64,000 nt of DNA from Caulobacteraceae bacterium (GTDB taxonomy: Bacteria; Pseudomonadota; Alphaproteobacteria; Caulobacterales; Caulobacteraceae), in the NCBI GenBank assembly GCA_027489335.1, contig JAIXZX010000004.1:1-64000 (forward strand). Direction: 5' to 3'. Shown here piece by piece: positions 33,867 through 44,574 of this stretch; position 1 is the first letter of the stretch; every line of letters starts with the position of its first letter. A program made the translations under genes and the position numbers. The notes under the pieces are model-generated. The model searched no databases, was not told the origin of the DNA, and saw only the letters and a list, made by a program, of their open reading frames with translations.

Positions 33867-35468
33867 ATGACCGCACAGTCCCTGAACGCCGCCGCCGAGC
33901 GCCTCTCCCGGGCGGAGCGACTGATGGCTCAGAAGGCCTATGAGCCGGCCCACGCCCTGTGCATGGAGGTCCTGGCGGCCGACCCCCAGGCGGCGGGCGC
34001 GTGGTTCCTGCTTGGCGTTCTGGCGGCTGACCATGACAACCCGGGCAAGGCCGTCGAGCTGTTCGGCCGGGCCGCCGCCCTGGACCTGGATGACCCCCGG
34101 GCGCCCGCACATCTGGCCCGCTGCCTGATCGCACTTAACCGCCGGGACGACGCCCTGACCCAGGCCCAGATCGCCGAGGCCAGGGGACCTGCCGATGCGC
34201 TCACCCTCGACACCCTGGGGGTGGTGTTCAGCCGGGCAGGCCTGCATGGCCGCGCCATCGGCCACTTCGAAGCGGCCTTCGCCCGGGAGCCGGGACAGGC
34301 GAGTTTCGCCTACAACCTCGCCGCCTCACGACAGTTCTCCGGCGACTTCGCCGGCGCCGAGGCGGCCTATGCTCAGGCTCTGGCGCTGGAGCCCACCCTT
34401 CACCGGGCCTGGTCGTCGCGCGTGCAGCTGCGCCGCCAGACCGCGGAGCGCAACTTCCTGCCAGAGCTTGAGGCCCAGTTCGCCGCGGCTGGCGGATCGG
34501 CGGAGGCGCGCCTGCATCTGGGCCATGCCCTGGCCAAGACCCACGAGGACCTGGGCCATTACGAGACCGCCCTGGACTGGCTGATCCGCGCCAAGTCGGC
34601 CAAGGGGCGGGAGGTCGGCTATGACCCCCGCGCCGACGCCGAACTGTTCGCTGCCGCCCGGGCCACCTATCCCGTCGCAGCCGGCCCCCGACGGGGAGAA
34701 ACCTCAGATCGCCCGATCTTCGTCGTCGGCCTCCCCCGCACCGGTACGACCCTGGTCGATCGCATTCTCTCAAGTCACCCCGAGGTGACCTCGGCTGGCG
34801 AGCTGACGAATTTCGGCCTGATCCTCAAGAGGATGAGCGGATCGCCCGGCGCCTTCGTGCTGGATGAGACAACCCTTGAGGCCGCCGGCGAACTCGACCT
34901 GCGGCGAGCCGGCCAGGCCTATCTGCAGAGCGTCGGGCCGCTGGTGGCGGGCGAGGGGCGGTTCGTCGACAAGATGCCCCTGAACTTTGTCTATGCAGGC
35001 CTGATTCACCGGGCCTTGCCCCAGGCGCGGATCATCTGTCTGCGGCGCCATCCCATGGACGCCTGCCTGTCCAACTTCCGGCAGCTGTTCGCCACCGGCT
35101 TCTCCTACTACGACTACGCCTATGACCTGGCCCACACGGCCGCCTATTACGCAGGCTTTGACCGCCTGATCGCCCATTGGCGGGCGGTTCTGCCGGCCGA
35201 CCGGTTCACAGAAGTCGCCTATGAGGATCTGGTCGCTGACCAGGAGGGCGAGACACGCCGGCTGCTGGCGTTCTGCGGGCTCGACTTCGACGCACGCTGC
35301 CTCGCCTTCCACGAAAATGCAGCGCCGGTGGCCACGGCCAGTTCGGTGCAGGTGCGCAGCCCGATCTATGCCAGCTCTGTGGGCCGCTGGCGCCGATATG
35401 GGCCGGGGCTTGCGCCCCTGCGCCAGGGCCTGGAGGCCGCCGGCGTCAGGGTGGAGGACGCGGCGTAA
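33867..35468 (+). CDS. TPR-containing sulfotransferase
   Basis: A 533-aa fusion: about 250 N-terminal residues of TPR helices (AYEPAHALCMEVLAADPQAA, then GRAIGHFEAAFAREPG and AGAEAAYAQALALEP), followed by a sulfotransferase domain. The PAPS 5-prime-phosphosulfate loop is IFVVGLPRTGTTLVDRILSS at about residue 285, and the 3-prime-phosphate region is IICLRRHPMDACLSNF. Such fusions are common beside TonB receptors in alphaproteobacteria; the acceptor has not been identified to my knowledge. It lacks a signal peptide, so it works in the cytoplasm. It abuts the next gene tail to tail with no gap. Confidence 0.9.
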   Translation: MTAQSLNAAAERLSRAERLMAQKAYEPAHALCMEVLAADPQAAGAWFLLGVLAADHDNPGKAVELFGRAAALDLDDPRAPAHLARCLIALNRRDDALTQAQIAEARGPADALTLDTLGVVFSRAGLHGRAIGHFEAAFAREPGQASFAYNLAASRQFSGDFAGAEAAYAQALALEPTLHRAWSSRVQLRRQTAERNFLPELEAQFAAAGGSAEARLHLGHALAKTHEDLGHYETALDWLIRAKSAKGREVGYDPRADAELFAAARATYPVAAGPRRGETSDRPIFVVGLPRTGTTLVDRILSSHPEVTSAGELTNFGLILKRMSGSPGAFVLDETTLEAAGELDLRRAGQAYLQSVGPLVAGEGRFVDKMPLNFVYAGLIHRALPQARIICLRRHPMDACLSNFRQLFATGFSYYDYAYDLAHTAAYYAGFDRLIAHWRAVLPADRFTEVAYEDLVADQEGETRRLLAFCGLDFDARCLAFHENAAPVATASSVQVRSPIYASSVGRWRRYGPGLAPLRQGLEAAGVRVEDAA

Positions 35469-35894
35469 TCAGGGGCGCTCGCCAGGAGCAAGCGCTTCGA
35501 CCTGCGCGGCGTTGAGCTTGCGGACCTCCTGAACGAGACATGGGGTCGAGCCGATGGGCGAGGCCACCCGCACGTCCAGGTCCATGCGGTCGCAGACCGT
35601 GTCGGATCCGCCGGATGGAATCAGCACCAGAGGATCAGAGGCTGCAGTGTTCAGGCAGCCATTGCGCATGGTCACCCGGAACACATCCTGCGGCCCGACA
35701 CTGGTGCGGAACAGGACCGTATTGCGGTCGATGATCTTCTGGCCGCGAATGCCGCTGACGCGGAAGCAGGCGCGACCCGGCTCGGCGGCGTTGGCGGCCA
35801 TGGCCGGGCCGGGGGCAGTGGCGGGGGGTGCGGCGGCGCAGCCCGCCAGGGTCATGGCGCCCAGGGCGGCGGCTGCGGTGGCGTAGTTCAGCAT
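35469..35894 (-). CDS. Putative lipoprotein, DUF6491-like
   Basis: A 141-aa lipoprotein with lipobox LAGC (Cys19). The mature part has a conserved-looking pattern: RACFRVSGIRGQKIIDRNTVLF, then RVTMRNGCLNTAA and SDTVCDRMDLDVRV, with three Cys that may form disulfides outside the cytoplasm. This matches my memory of the DUF6491 family of proteobacterial lipoproteins, function unknown. AGGAGG lies before ATG 35894. It is convergent with the sulfotransferase, stop codons touching. Confidence 0.82.
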   Translation of the reverse strand: MLNYATAAAALGAMTLAGCAAAPPATAPGPAMAANAAEPGRACFRVSGIRGQKIIDRNTVLFRTSVGPQDVFRVTMRNGCLNTAASDPLVLIPSGGSDTVCDRMDLDVRVASPIGSTPCLVQEVRKLNAAQVEALAPGERP

Positions 35895-35998
35895 TGTTGC
35901 GTCCTCCTTCGGCCGACAACGTGACGACTTGGCCCGACGTTCCGGGCGCATCCTATCTGACGGCGCCATTGGGGCTGAAGCTGGGCCTTAGCCAACCC

Positions 35999-36027
35999 TT
36001 GGCGATGTTCCTCGGGAGGGGTAGAGT
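35999..36027 (+). promoter_or_regulatory. Promoter of the TPP-riboswitch transcript
   Basis: TTGGCG (35999-36004), 17 bp, TAGAGT (36022-36027), placing a start near 36034, just at the beginning of the riboswitch. Confidence 0.5.
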
Positions 36028-36030
36028 TCG

Positions 36031-36122
36031 CCTCATCCTCGGGGGGCCGCGCTTAAGCGGCTGAGAGGCGGGTAAGCCCGCGACCCGTAGAACCTGATCC
36101 GGGTCATGCCGGCGAAGGGAAG
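36031..36122 (+). promoter_or_regulatory. TPP riboswitch (THI element)
   Basis: The conserved thi-box core is present: GGGGGGCC then GCGGCTGAGAGG in the pyrimidine-sensing arm, CCCGTAGAACCTGATCCGGG forming P4-P5 and TCATGCCGGCGAAGGGA closing to P1. It ends about 10 nt before ATG 36133, over the AAGGGAG ribosome site, so control of translation start by masking is likely, as in many proteobacterial examples. The first gene under it is the 135-aa membrane protein, then thiC. Confidence 0.93.
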
Positions 36123-36132
36123 GGAGAGCGCC

Positions 36133-38411
<2,279 letters not shown>

Positions 38412-38415
38412 GGCC

Positions 38416-38895
38416 TCAGCCCTTGAGGACGGCGCTCAGGCTGCCGTCCGACTCCAGGACCACGAAGGCGGCGTCCGAAAGCTCGGCGCCGCCCGAGGTG
38501 CGGATGGCCGCCAGCAGCTCCTCCTGCGTCACCCGCTGCTGACGCAGGGCGCCGGACAGGGGCTCGCCGTCCTTCAGCAACAGGCTGGGCTCGGACTTGA
38601 CCAGCCGGTCCACCGCCCTGATCCGCACCGACAGGAAGGTGACCGCGTACTGCAGACCCACCAGCAGGGCCAGGGCCGCCACGCCTTCGGCCAGGGCCAG
38701 GTCCTTCGACGTCAGGATGCTGGAAAAGGTCGAGCCGATGGCCACGGTGACGACCAGGTCGAAGGCGTTCAGCTTGGACAGGGTCCGCTTGCCTGAGGCC
38801 CGCAGCACGATCACCAGGGCGATATAGGCCGCCGTCCCCACCACCAGGATGCGGAGGATCGGCTCCCAGCCTGTGAACAGGGCGTCAGCGTCCAT
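38416..38895 (-). CDS. DUF421 (YetF-like) membrane protein
   Basis: A 159-aa protein with three N-terminal helices (LRILVVGTAAYIALVIVL, then the LSKLNAFDLVVTVAIGS segment and VAALALLVGLQYAVTFL) and a cytoplasmic C-terminal domain with SEPSLLLKDGEPL and EELLAAIRTSGGAELSDAAF, as in DUF421 proteins. In Bacillus relatives act in spores or stress; function is otherwise unclear. ATG 38895 places the first helix properly. It is convergent with thiC with a 4-bp gap. Confidence 0.88.
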   Translation of the reverse strand: MDADALFTGWEPILRILVVGTAAYIALVIVLRASGKRTLSKLNAFDLVVTVAIGSTFSSILTSKDLALAEGVAALALLVGLQYAVTFLSVRIRAVDRLVKSEPSLLLKDGEPLSGALRQQRVTQEELLAAIRTSGGAELSDAAFVVLESDGSLSAVLKG

Positions 38896-39041
38896 GGAGG
38901 TGGTTTCCGGGGTGATGCATGGCGGAGCAACACGTTGGCGGGGCAAAGGCTCCCTGGCCTGACGGGGTCCGGATGCTTGACGCCGATCAAGGCGGTCCAG
39001 GCTGATCGCGGCGAACCTGACCCTGTGGAGGGACCTTGGTC

Positions 39042-39299
39042 ATGGCTCGCGAACACCCTGATGAAGAACGCCACAGCCGCCACACCTTGCGCCGGGCGGG
39101 GTGGGGGATGGTCTCAGCGCTGATCGGCCTCGCCCTGGTCAGCGCCATGCTGGCGGTGGCCCATGGACGCACGCCCGAGCTCGAAAAGGCGCTCTTCCAG
39201 CTCGGTCTTGGGGCGACGGCCCTGATCGCCGCGGTGGGTCAGGTCCTGATCCTTGGCGGGTTAGCCTTGCTTTGGAGCGCGCTGCGCCATCGGCGGTGA
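39042..39299 (+). CDS. Small two-helix membrane protein, function unknown
   Basis: An 85-aa protein with a charged His/Arg-rich start (REHPDEERHSRHTLRRAGWG), then two hydrophobic helices at about 22-42 and 56-78, and a short basic end. TGGAGGGA lies 9 nt before ATG 39042. No family is recognised. It lies 75 bp before the S9 peptidase gene, possibly unlinked. Confidence 0.7.
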   Translation: MAREHPDEERHSRHTLRRAGWGMVSALIGLALVSAMLAVAHGRTPELEKALFQLGLGATALIAAVGQVLILGGLALLWSALRHRR

Positions 39300-39374
39300 A
39301 CTTCTGGACCCGCGCCATTGACGCGGGGCCTGCAAGGGGAAAGGCTCGCCCCCTTCCACAGTCAGGGGCCGCCC

Positions 39375-41309
39375 ATGGTTTTGCGTTCAGTCGTCGTCGG
39401 AGCGGGCCTCGCCCTGCTGGTAGCCAGCGGGGCGATGGCTCAGGTCGAGCGTCGCGAGATCGGCCAGCTGGTCTATGAAGGCGTGCCGGCCGCACCCGAC
39501 GGCCTTCAGGCGACCATTTCCCCCTATTACGAGGTGCGTTCGGCCGAACTGAAGGACTGGCTGGCCGACGGCTCCATGCTGATCTCCACCCGGTTCGGCG
39601 AGACGACCCAGATCCACAAGCTGGCGGCGCCCGGGGCGGCGCGCACCCAGCTCACCTTCTTCGATGAGCCGATCACCGCCGCCAAGGTCCAGCCCGGCGC
39701 TTCCCGTTTCGTCTACCGGCGGGACGAGGGCGGCTCGGAATACTACCAGGGCTTCCTGCGCGACCTGAACGGTCAGGAGGTGCGGATCACCGCGCCCGGC
39801 ACCCGCAACGGCGACTTCGTCTTTTCCAAGGACGGTGCGGTGGTGGTCTGGAGCCAGGTGACCCCCGGCGATCCCAACTATGACATCATGCTGGCCCAGA
39901 CTTCGGCGCCAGAGGCGCGCCGCGTGGTGCTTGAGGGTCAGGGCGCCATGGCGCCGACGGCCATCTCCCCCGATGGCCGGCGCATCCTGATCAGCCGCTA
40001 TAACTCCATCGCCTTCGTGGAGCTGTTCGTGCTCGACGTGGCGTCCGGTCAGCTGACACCGGTAGGCCCCGCCGACCGCCAGGTCTTCTATGAGGGCGCG
40101 GCCTTCGTCGATGGCGGCGCAGGTGTGCTGACCCTGTCCGACGACGGCTCGGAAGTCGCCCGACCGGTGGTGTTTGATCTCGCCACCGGCGCCATGCGCG
40201 ACCTCGCGCCGGACTCGCAATGGGGCGCCGAAGCCTTCGATATGTCGCCGGACGGAAAGACCGTGGCCTACATGGTCAACGAGGAGGGGTATTCGAAAGT
40301 CCTGCTGCGGGACGTCGCCAGCGGCCGCCTGCTGAATGGACCAGATCTCCCGAAAGGTGTCCTGACCGCCCTGAAGTTCTCCAAGGACGGCGCCCGGCTG
40401 GGCCTCAGCCTGTCCACCTCGACGACCTCGGGCGATGTCTGGGACTACGAGCTGGCCAGCGGCCAGCTGACCCGTTGGACCCAAAGTGAACTGGGCGGCC
40501 TGGACGCCGCGAAGCTCGTCGAGCCCGACCTGTTCCGCTATCCAACCTTTGACCAGCGTTCGATTCCGGCCTTCATCTATCGGCCCCAAGGGGTGAGCGG
40601 AAAGCTGCCCGTGGTGATCCAGATCCATGGCGGACCCGAGGGACAGGAGCAGCCGAGCTTCAATCCCCGTCGGCAGTCCTGGGTGAACGAACTGGGCGCC
40701 GCGGTGATCATCCCCAATGTCCGCGGCTCCACCGGCTACGGAAAAACCTATCTGTCTCTCGACAACGCCGAGAAGCGCGAGGACTCGGTCAAGGACATCG
40801 GCGCCCTGCTGGACTGGGTGGCGACCCAGCCGGACCTGGACGCCAGCCGCGTGGCCGTGGTGGGTCAGTCCTACGGGGGCTACATGGCGCTCGCCGTAGC
40901 CGCCCATTACAACGACCGGCTGGTGGGGGTGATCGACCTCTACGGCATCTCCGACTTCATCACCTTCCTTGAAAACACCGAGGGCTATCGAAGGGACCTG
41001 CGGCGGGCCGAGTACGGCGATGAGCGCGATCCGGCCATGCGGGCGGTGTTTGAGAGTATCGCGCCGATCAACATGTCCGACCGGATGAAGAAGCCGATGA
41101 TGATCTACCAGGGCGCCAACGACCCCCGTGTCCCGGCCTCTGAATCCGAGCAGATGGTCGAACGTCTGCGGGCCCAGGGCACCGAGGTCTGGTACGTCCT
41201 GGCCAAGGACGAGGGCCATGGCGTCCACAAGAAGTCCAACCAGGAGGCCGTGCGCGCCACCGAGGTCCAGTTCCTGAAGTCGGTTCTGAACACCGAGGGC
41301 CAGGACTAA
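39375..41309 (+). CDS. Exported S9-family prolyl oligopeptidase/dipeptidyl aminopeptidase-like peptidase
   Basis: A 644-aa serine peptidase. The signal peptide ends near GAMAQ (about residue 22), so it is periplasmic or surface-located. Residues about 30-390 form a beta-propeller with WD/PD40-like strands; the C-terminal alpha/beta-hydrolase domain has the nucleophile S499 in GQSYGGYM, the Asp in GANDPRVP and the His in DEGHG. The [14 protein letters not shown] oxyanion loop is also typical. Peptide scavenging is likely. ATG 39375 is set by the signal peptide. The stop overlaps the convergent yaiI by 4 bp. Confidence 0.93.
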   Translation: MVLRSVVVGAGLALLVASGAMAQVERREIGQLVYEGVPAAPDGLQATISPYYEVRSAELKDWLADGSMLISTRFGETTQIHKLAAPGAARTQLTFFDEPITAAKVQPGASRFVYRRDEGGSEYYQGFLRDLNGQEVRITAPGTRNGDFVFSKDGAVVVWSQVTPGDPNYDIMLAQTSAPEARRVVLEGQGAMAPTAISPDGRRILISRYNSIAFVELFVLDVASGQLTPVGPADRQVFYEGAAFVDGGAGVLTLSDDGSEVARPVVFDLATGAMRDLAPDSQWGAEAFDMSPDGKTVAYMVNEEGYSKVLLRDVASGRLLNGPDLPKGVLTALKFSKDGARLGLSLSTSTTSGDVWDYELASGQLTRWTQSELGGLDAAKLVEPDLFRYPTFDQRSIPAFIYRPQGVSGKLPVVIQIHGGPEGQEQPSFNPRRQSWVNELGAAVIIPNVRGSTGYGKTYLSLDNAEKREDSVKDIGALLDWVATQPDLDASRVAVVGQSYGGYMALAVAAHYNDRLVGVIDLYGISDFITFLENTEGYRRDLRRAEYGDERDPAMRAVFESIAPINMSDRMKKPMMIYQGANDPRVPASESEQMVERLRAQGTEVWYVLAKDEGHGVHKKSNQEAVRATEVQFLKSVLNTEGQD

Positions 41310-41773
41310 CCGCGGCGGCGGCGCTCCTTCTGGATCACTTCGTCCAGGGCCTGCAGGAAGCGCGATCGGTCGTTGCGGTCGAAGGGTTTGGGGCCGCCAT
41401 AGATGTCGCCGGTGGAGCGCAGCTGCTCCATCAGCGCCCGCTGGGCGATGGCTGAACCGATGGAGTCCTCGGTGAAAGGCTTGCCGTTGGGCGCAATGGC
41501 GTGGGCGCCGGCCTGCAGCACCCGCTCGGCCAGGGGGATGTCGTTGGTGATCGCCACGTCGCCCGGCGCCACGTGCTCGGCGATCCAGTCGTCGGCCACG
41601 TCGGGGCCGGCGTCGACGATCACCCGCTCCACCATCGGCGAGGTCGGGATCATCATGAAGGCGTTGGAGACCACCCAGGTCTTCAGGCCGTAGCGCTGGG
41701 CCACCTTGTAGACCTCATCCTTCACCGGGCAAGCGTCGGCGTCGATGAAGATCTCGATGGGCTTGCGGCTCAC
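41306..41773 (-). CDS. yaiI: YaiI/YqxD family protein (DUF188, PIN-like fold)
   Basis: A 155-aa protein. The family signature IFIDADACPVKDEVYKVAQRYGL is at the N-terminus, followed by VIVDAGPDVADDWIAEH and AITNDIPLAERVL with conserved Asp residues that resemble a PIN-type nuclease site. Biochemical function is not established. GTG 41773 gives the standard length; longer frames add a non-conserved stretch. It is convergent with the S9 peptidase and divergent from the metallohydrolase gene. Confidence 0.9.
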   Translation of the reverse strand: MSRKPIEIFIDADACPVKDEVYKVAQRYGLKTWVVSNAFMMIPTSPMVERVIVDAGPDVADDWIAEHVAPGDVAITNDIPLAERVLQAGAHAIAPNGKPFTEDSIGSAIAQRALMEQLRSTGDIYGGPKPFDRNDRSRFLQALDEVIQKERRRRG

Positions 41774-41852
41774 GGCGGGCTCCTTGTCTGGCGGACCCAC
41801 TCCTAGACCAGATTGGCGCGGGACGGGACCGGCCGTCGTTCCGGCCCCGCCC

Positions 41853-41866
41853 TTGATCTGAATCAC
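41853..41866 (+). promoter_or_regulatory. FNR/FixK-like box before the metallohydrolase-USP operon
   Basis: TTGAT-CTGA-ATCAC (41853-41866) matches TTGAT-N4-ATCAA at nine of ten positions. The centre is 72 bp before ATG 41932, compatible with class II activation (centre -41.5) of a start site near 41901. A low-oxygen regulator of the FNR/FixK type is the likely binder; CRP-type sites are less similar. Confidence 0.6.
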
Positions 41867-41931
41867 AGGGAGAGACGAGCAGGTGGCCGATGGTCACGGC
41901 CGGTTGGTTCCGGCTGTCGAAGGCGTCCCCC

Positions 41932-43584
41932 ATGTCCATCACCCTGACGTTCCACGGCGCCGCTGGTTGCGTGACCGGATCCTGCGTCGAGGTCGAAACG
42001 CCTGGGGTGCGGCTACTGATCGACTGCGGCATGTTCCAGGGGCCAAAGACCCTCAAGGCCCTGAACTACGGCGACTTCCCCTTCGATCCAAAGACAGTCG
42101 ACGCCGTGCTGCTGACCCACGCCCATCTCGACCATGCCGGCCTGCTGCCCAAGCTGGTGAAGGCGGGGTTCAAGGGGCCGATCCACGCCACGGCCGCCAC
42201 CCGGGATCTCTGCGGGGTGATGTTGCCAGACGCCGGCGGCATTCAGGAGACCGAGGTTCGCCACCTGAACCGGCGCAACCTCCGGCGGGGCCTGCCCCAG
42301 GTGGAGCCGATCTATACCGCCCGGGACGGCGAGCGAACGATCCGCCAGTTCTCCAAGGTCAAGCTCGGGGTCCCGGTCGAAATCGCGCCCGGCGTCCGGG
42401 CCATCTATTGGGAGGCCGGCCACATCCTGGGCGCGACCTCCATCGAACTGCGGGTGGACACCGAGGATGGTGAGACCTCGTTCCTCTTTTCCGGGGACAT
42501 CGGCCAGGGTGGTCGCGACTATGCCGCCGATCCGGAAGGGCCGGCTGGCGTCGACCACCTGATCCTGGAATCCACCTACGGGAACCGCGACCGGCTGAAC
42601 CTCGCGCCGCCGGAACGCCGCGCCGTGCTCGCCCAGGAACTACGGGACGCCCATGCGGCCGGCGGGCCCGTGCTGATCCCGACCTTCGCCGTGGAACGGG
42701 CCCAGGAAATCATCGCCGACCTGGTCGCTCTGATGGAGTCTGGCGAGGTTCCGGAGGCCGACATCTTCCTGGACTCCCCCCTGGCCATCGAAGCCACCGA
42801 GGTCTTCCAGCAGCGGGGCTATAACCGCACGACAGGGTTGAACCCCTTTGACCGCCTGCGGGCCGGAGGACGGCTCAACTTCCTTCGCAAGCCCGCCGAA
42901 AGCGACCGGATCGAGCGCCTGCGTGGCTGGCACATCATCCTGGCAGGCAGTGGCATGTGCGACGCTGGCCGGGTCAGAGGGCACCTGAAGCGGCTGCTCT
43001 GGCGGCGGGAGGTCACCGTCCTTCTGTCAGGCTACCAGGCGGTCGGCACCTTGGGACGCATCCTTGAGGAGGGGGCCAGCCGGGTCAGCATTCAAGGCGA
43101 CGAGGTGCAGGTCCGCGCCCGCATCCGGGCTCTGGACATCTATTCGGGCCATGCCGACGCTGGCGGTCTGGTGGCCTGGGCCAAGGCGCGGGAGCCGGTC
43201 GCGGGCGCTGTCTTCCTCTGCCATGGGGAGCCGGAGGCCTTGGAGGGTCTCAATGCCCGTCTGGTCGCCGCAGGGTTCGACGGGGCCTCCATCCGTATTC
43301 CTGATCTGGACTCCGCTTACGGCGTTTCCGGCGCCGCTGTTGGGGAAGACCCGGCCCAGTCGCCGCGACGCGCGGCGCGGCTCGCCCCCGGCGCGGCGGT
43401 GAAGGCCGACTGGCACAACGCCCGGGTCGCCTTGAACATGACGCTGAACGCCGCCCTGGCCAACGCGCCCACCGACGCGGCGCGCGAAGAGCTATTGGCC
43501 CGCCTGGCTGATGTGCTCAGCCGCCAAGGTGAGCCACCGCCTGAGTCAGACCCTGGCCTCGACACCCGGGCCGAGGCAGGATGA
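41932..43584 (+). CDS. Beta-CASP metallo-beta-lactamase-fold hydrolase (RNase-like)
   Basis: A 550-aa protein of the CPSF/Int11-like group, expected to cut RNA or other nucleic acid. The N-terminal fold opens FHGAAGCVTGSC, with metal motif 2 LLTHAHLDHAG, GHILGATS and FSGDIGQGGRD. The beta-CASP insert has IPTFAVERAQEI and LAGSGMCDAGRV, and YSGHADAGGLVAWA completes the site. An extra C-terminal segment of about 75 residues is specific. ATG 41932 is chosen because similarity starts at SITLTFHGAAG. It is followed by a USP gene 23 bp later and preceded by an FNR/FixK-like box, suggesting use at low oxygen. Confidence 0.92.
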   Translation: MSITLTFHGAAGCVTGSCVEVETPGVRLLIDCGMFQGPKTLKALNYGDFPFDPKTVDAVLLTHAHLDHAGLLPKLVKAGFKGPIHATAATRDLCGVMLPDAGGIQETEVRHLNRRNLRRGLPQVEPIYTARDGERTIRQFSKVKLGVPVEIAPGVRAIYWEAGHILGATSIELRVDTEDGETSFLFSGDIGQGGRDYAADPEGPAGVDHLILESTYGNRDRLNLAPPERRAVLAQELRDAHAAGGPVLIPTFAVERAQEIIADLVALMESGEVPEADIFLDSPLAIEATEVFQQRGYNRTTGLNPFDRLRAGGRLNFLRKPAESDRIERLRGWHIILAGSGMCDAGRVRGHLKRLLWRREVTVLLSGYQAVGTLGRILEEGASRVSIQGDEVQVRARIRALDIYSGHADAGGLVAWAKAREPVAGAVFLCHGEPEALEGLNARLVAAGFDGASIRIPDLDSAYGVSGAAVGEDPAQSPRRAARLAPGAAVKADWHNARVALNMTLNAALANAPTDAAREELLARLADVLSRQGEPPPESDPGLDTRAEAG

Positions 43585-43607
43585 AAACAACCTCAAGGAG
43601 ATTTTCG

Positions 43608-44444
43608 ATGCCATTTCGTCAAATCATTGTGCAGATCGACGAGAGCCCGGCGTCTGGCCTGCGGGCGAGGGCGGCGGCTGACCTGGCCCAGCGACACGGG
43701 GCGCATCTGACCGGCGTTTTCCTGACCAGCGTCTACATCCGCCAATACATGGCGGCCGAAAGTCTGTCGGCCTTGCCCGCTGACGTCGTCCAGCAGGTGC
43801 TCACCGGACACGACGCCGCGGTCGCCAAGGTGGCGGAGGAAGCCAGGGCGCAGTTCGAGGCCGCCTGCGCGCAGAACGGCGTGGCCCATGGCTGGCAGAT
43901 GGTCGGCGGGGATTCGCCCCAGCCCTTAGTGGCGGTGGCCCGGCGCAGCGACCTGACCATCTTCCCCCGCCAGGCCAAGGCTTGCCTCAGCGAGCATAGC
44001 CTAAGCGCCGCCCAGGTCGCCCTGGCCAGCGGAGGTCCGGTGCTGATCACCCCGGATGACGACTATGCGCCGCCGGTGGGGCGCCGCGTGCTGGTGGCCT
44101 GGAACGGGGGCCGGGAGGCCGCCCGCGCCCTGCATGACGCCTGGCCGATCCTGGAACAGGCCGAAGCCGTACACGTGCTGACCGTTTCCCCCGAGGGCGA
44201 GTCCGATGCCGACGGCCTTCTGAGCGCGCTGTTTGCCAAGCGTGGAGTCAAGGCTGAGCTGTTCACCGATCCCAGCCAGGACGAGGCTGCGGTCGACGTG
44301 ATCGCACGGCACGTCGCTGAACGGGGGGCTGACCTGTTGGTCATGGGGCTCTATGGCCGGCCGCGCCTTCAGGAACTGCTGCTGGGCGGGGTCAGCCGGG
44401 CCATGGTGACGGCCAGCCCCATCCCGATCTTCGCCTCCCACTAG
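43608..44444 (+). CDS. Universal stress protein, tandem USP domains
   Basis: A 278-aa protein with two USP domains: the first (about 1-145) starts IIVQIDESPASGLRARAAADLA, the second (about 155-278) has RRVLVAWNGGREAARAL and the nucleotide-binding-type LLVMGLYGRPRLQELLLGGVSR. The second domain could bind ATP; the first lacks the Gly-x2-Gly-x9-Gly motif. CAAGGAG lies before ATG 43608. It forms an operon with the beta-CASP hydrolase. USPs of this kind are often induced by oxygen limitation or energy stress, in line with the upstream box. Confidence 0.92.
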   Translation: MPFRQIIVQIDESPASGLRARAAADLAQRHGAHLTGVFLTSVYIRQYMAAESLSALPADVVQQVLTGHDAAVAKVAEEARAQFEAACAQNGVAHGWQMVGGDSPQPLVAVARRSDLTIFPRQAKACLSEHSLSAAQVALASGGPVLITPDDDYAPPVGRRVLVAWNGGREAARALHDAWPILEQAEAVHVLTVSPEGESDADGLLSALFAKRGVKAELFTDPSQDEAAVDVIARHVAERGADLLVMGLYGRPRLQELLLGGVSRAMVTASPIPIFASH

Positions 44445-44574
44445 GATCGGCGGGCGCGAGCGCGGGCGCAGGGCTTGTCCGGAGGTCGCAGAGCCTCTTC
44501 ATTGGCGGTCAAGCTGTCGCTTGAGCGCCCGCGACTCGGCGCTGCGACGACCCCACAGATCCGGAGCCTGCCGC

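Noticed and set aside
33784..34265. N-terminal extension of the TonB receptor to 34265
   Set aside because: It would run through the divergent sulfotransferase gene, and a clear signal peptide starts at 33725.
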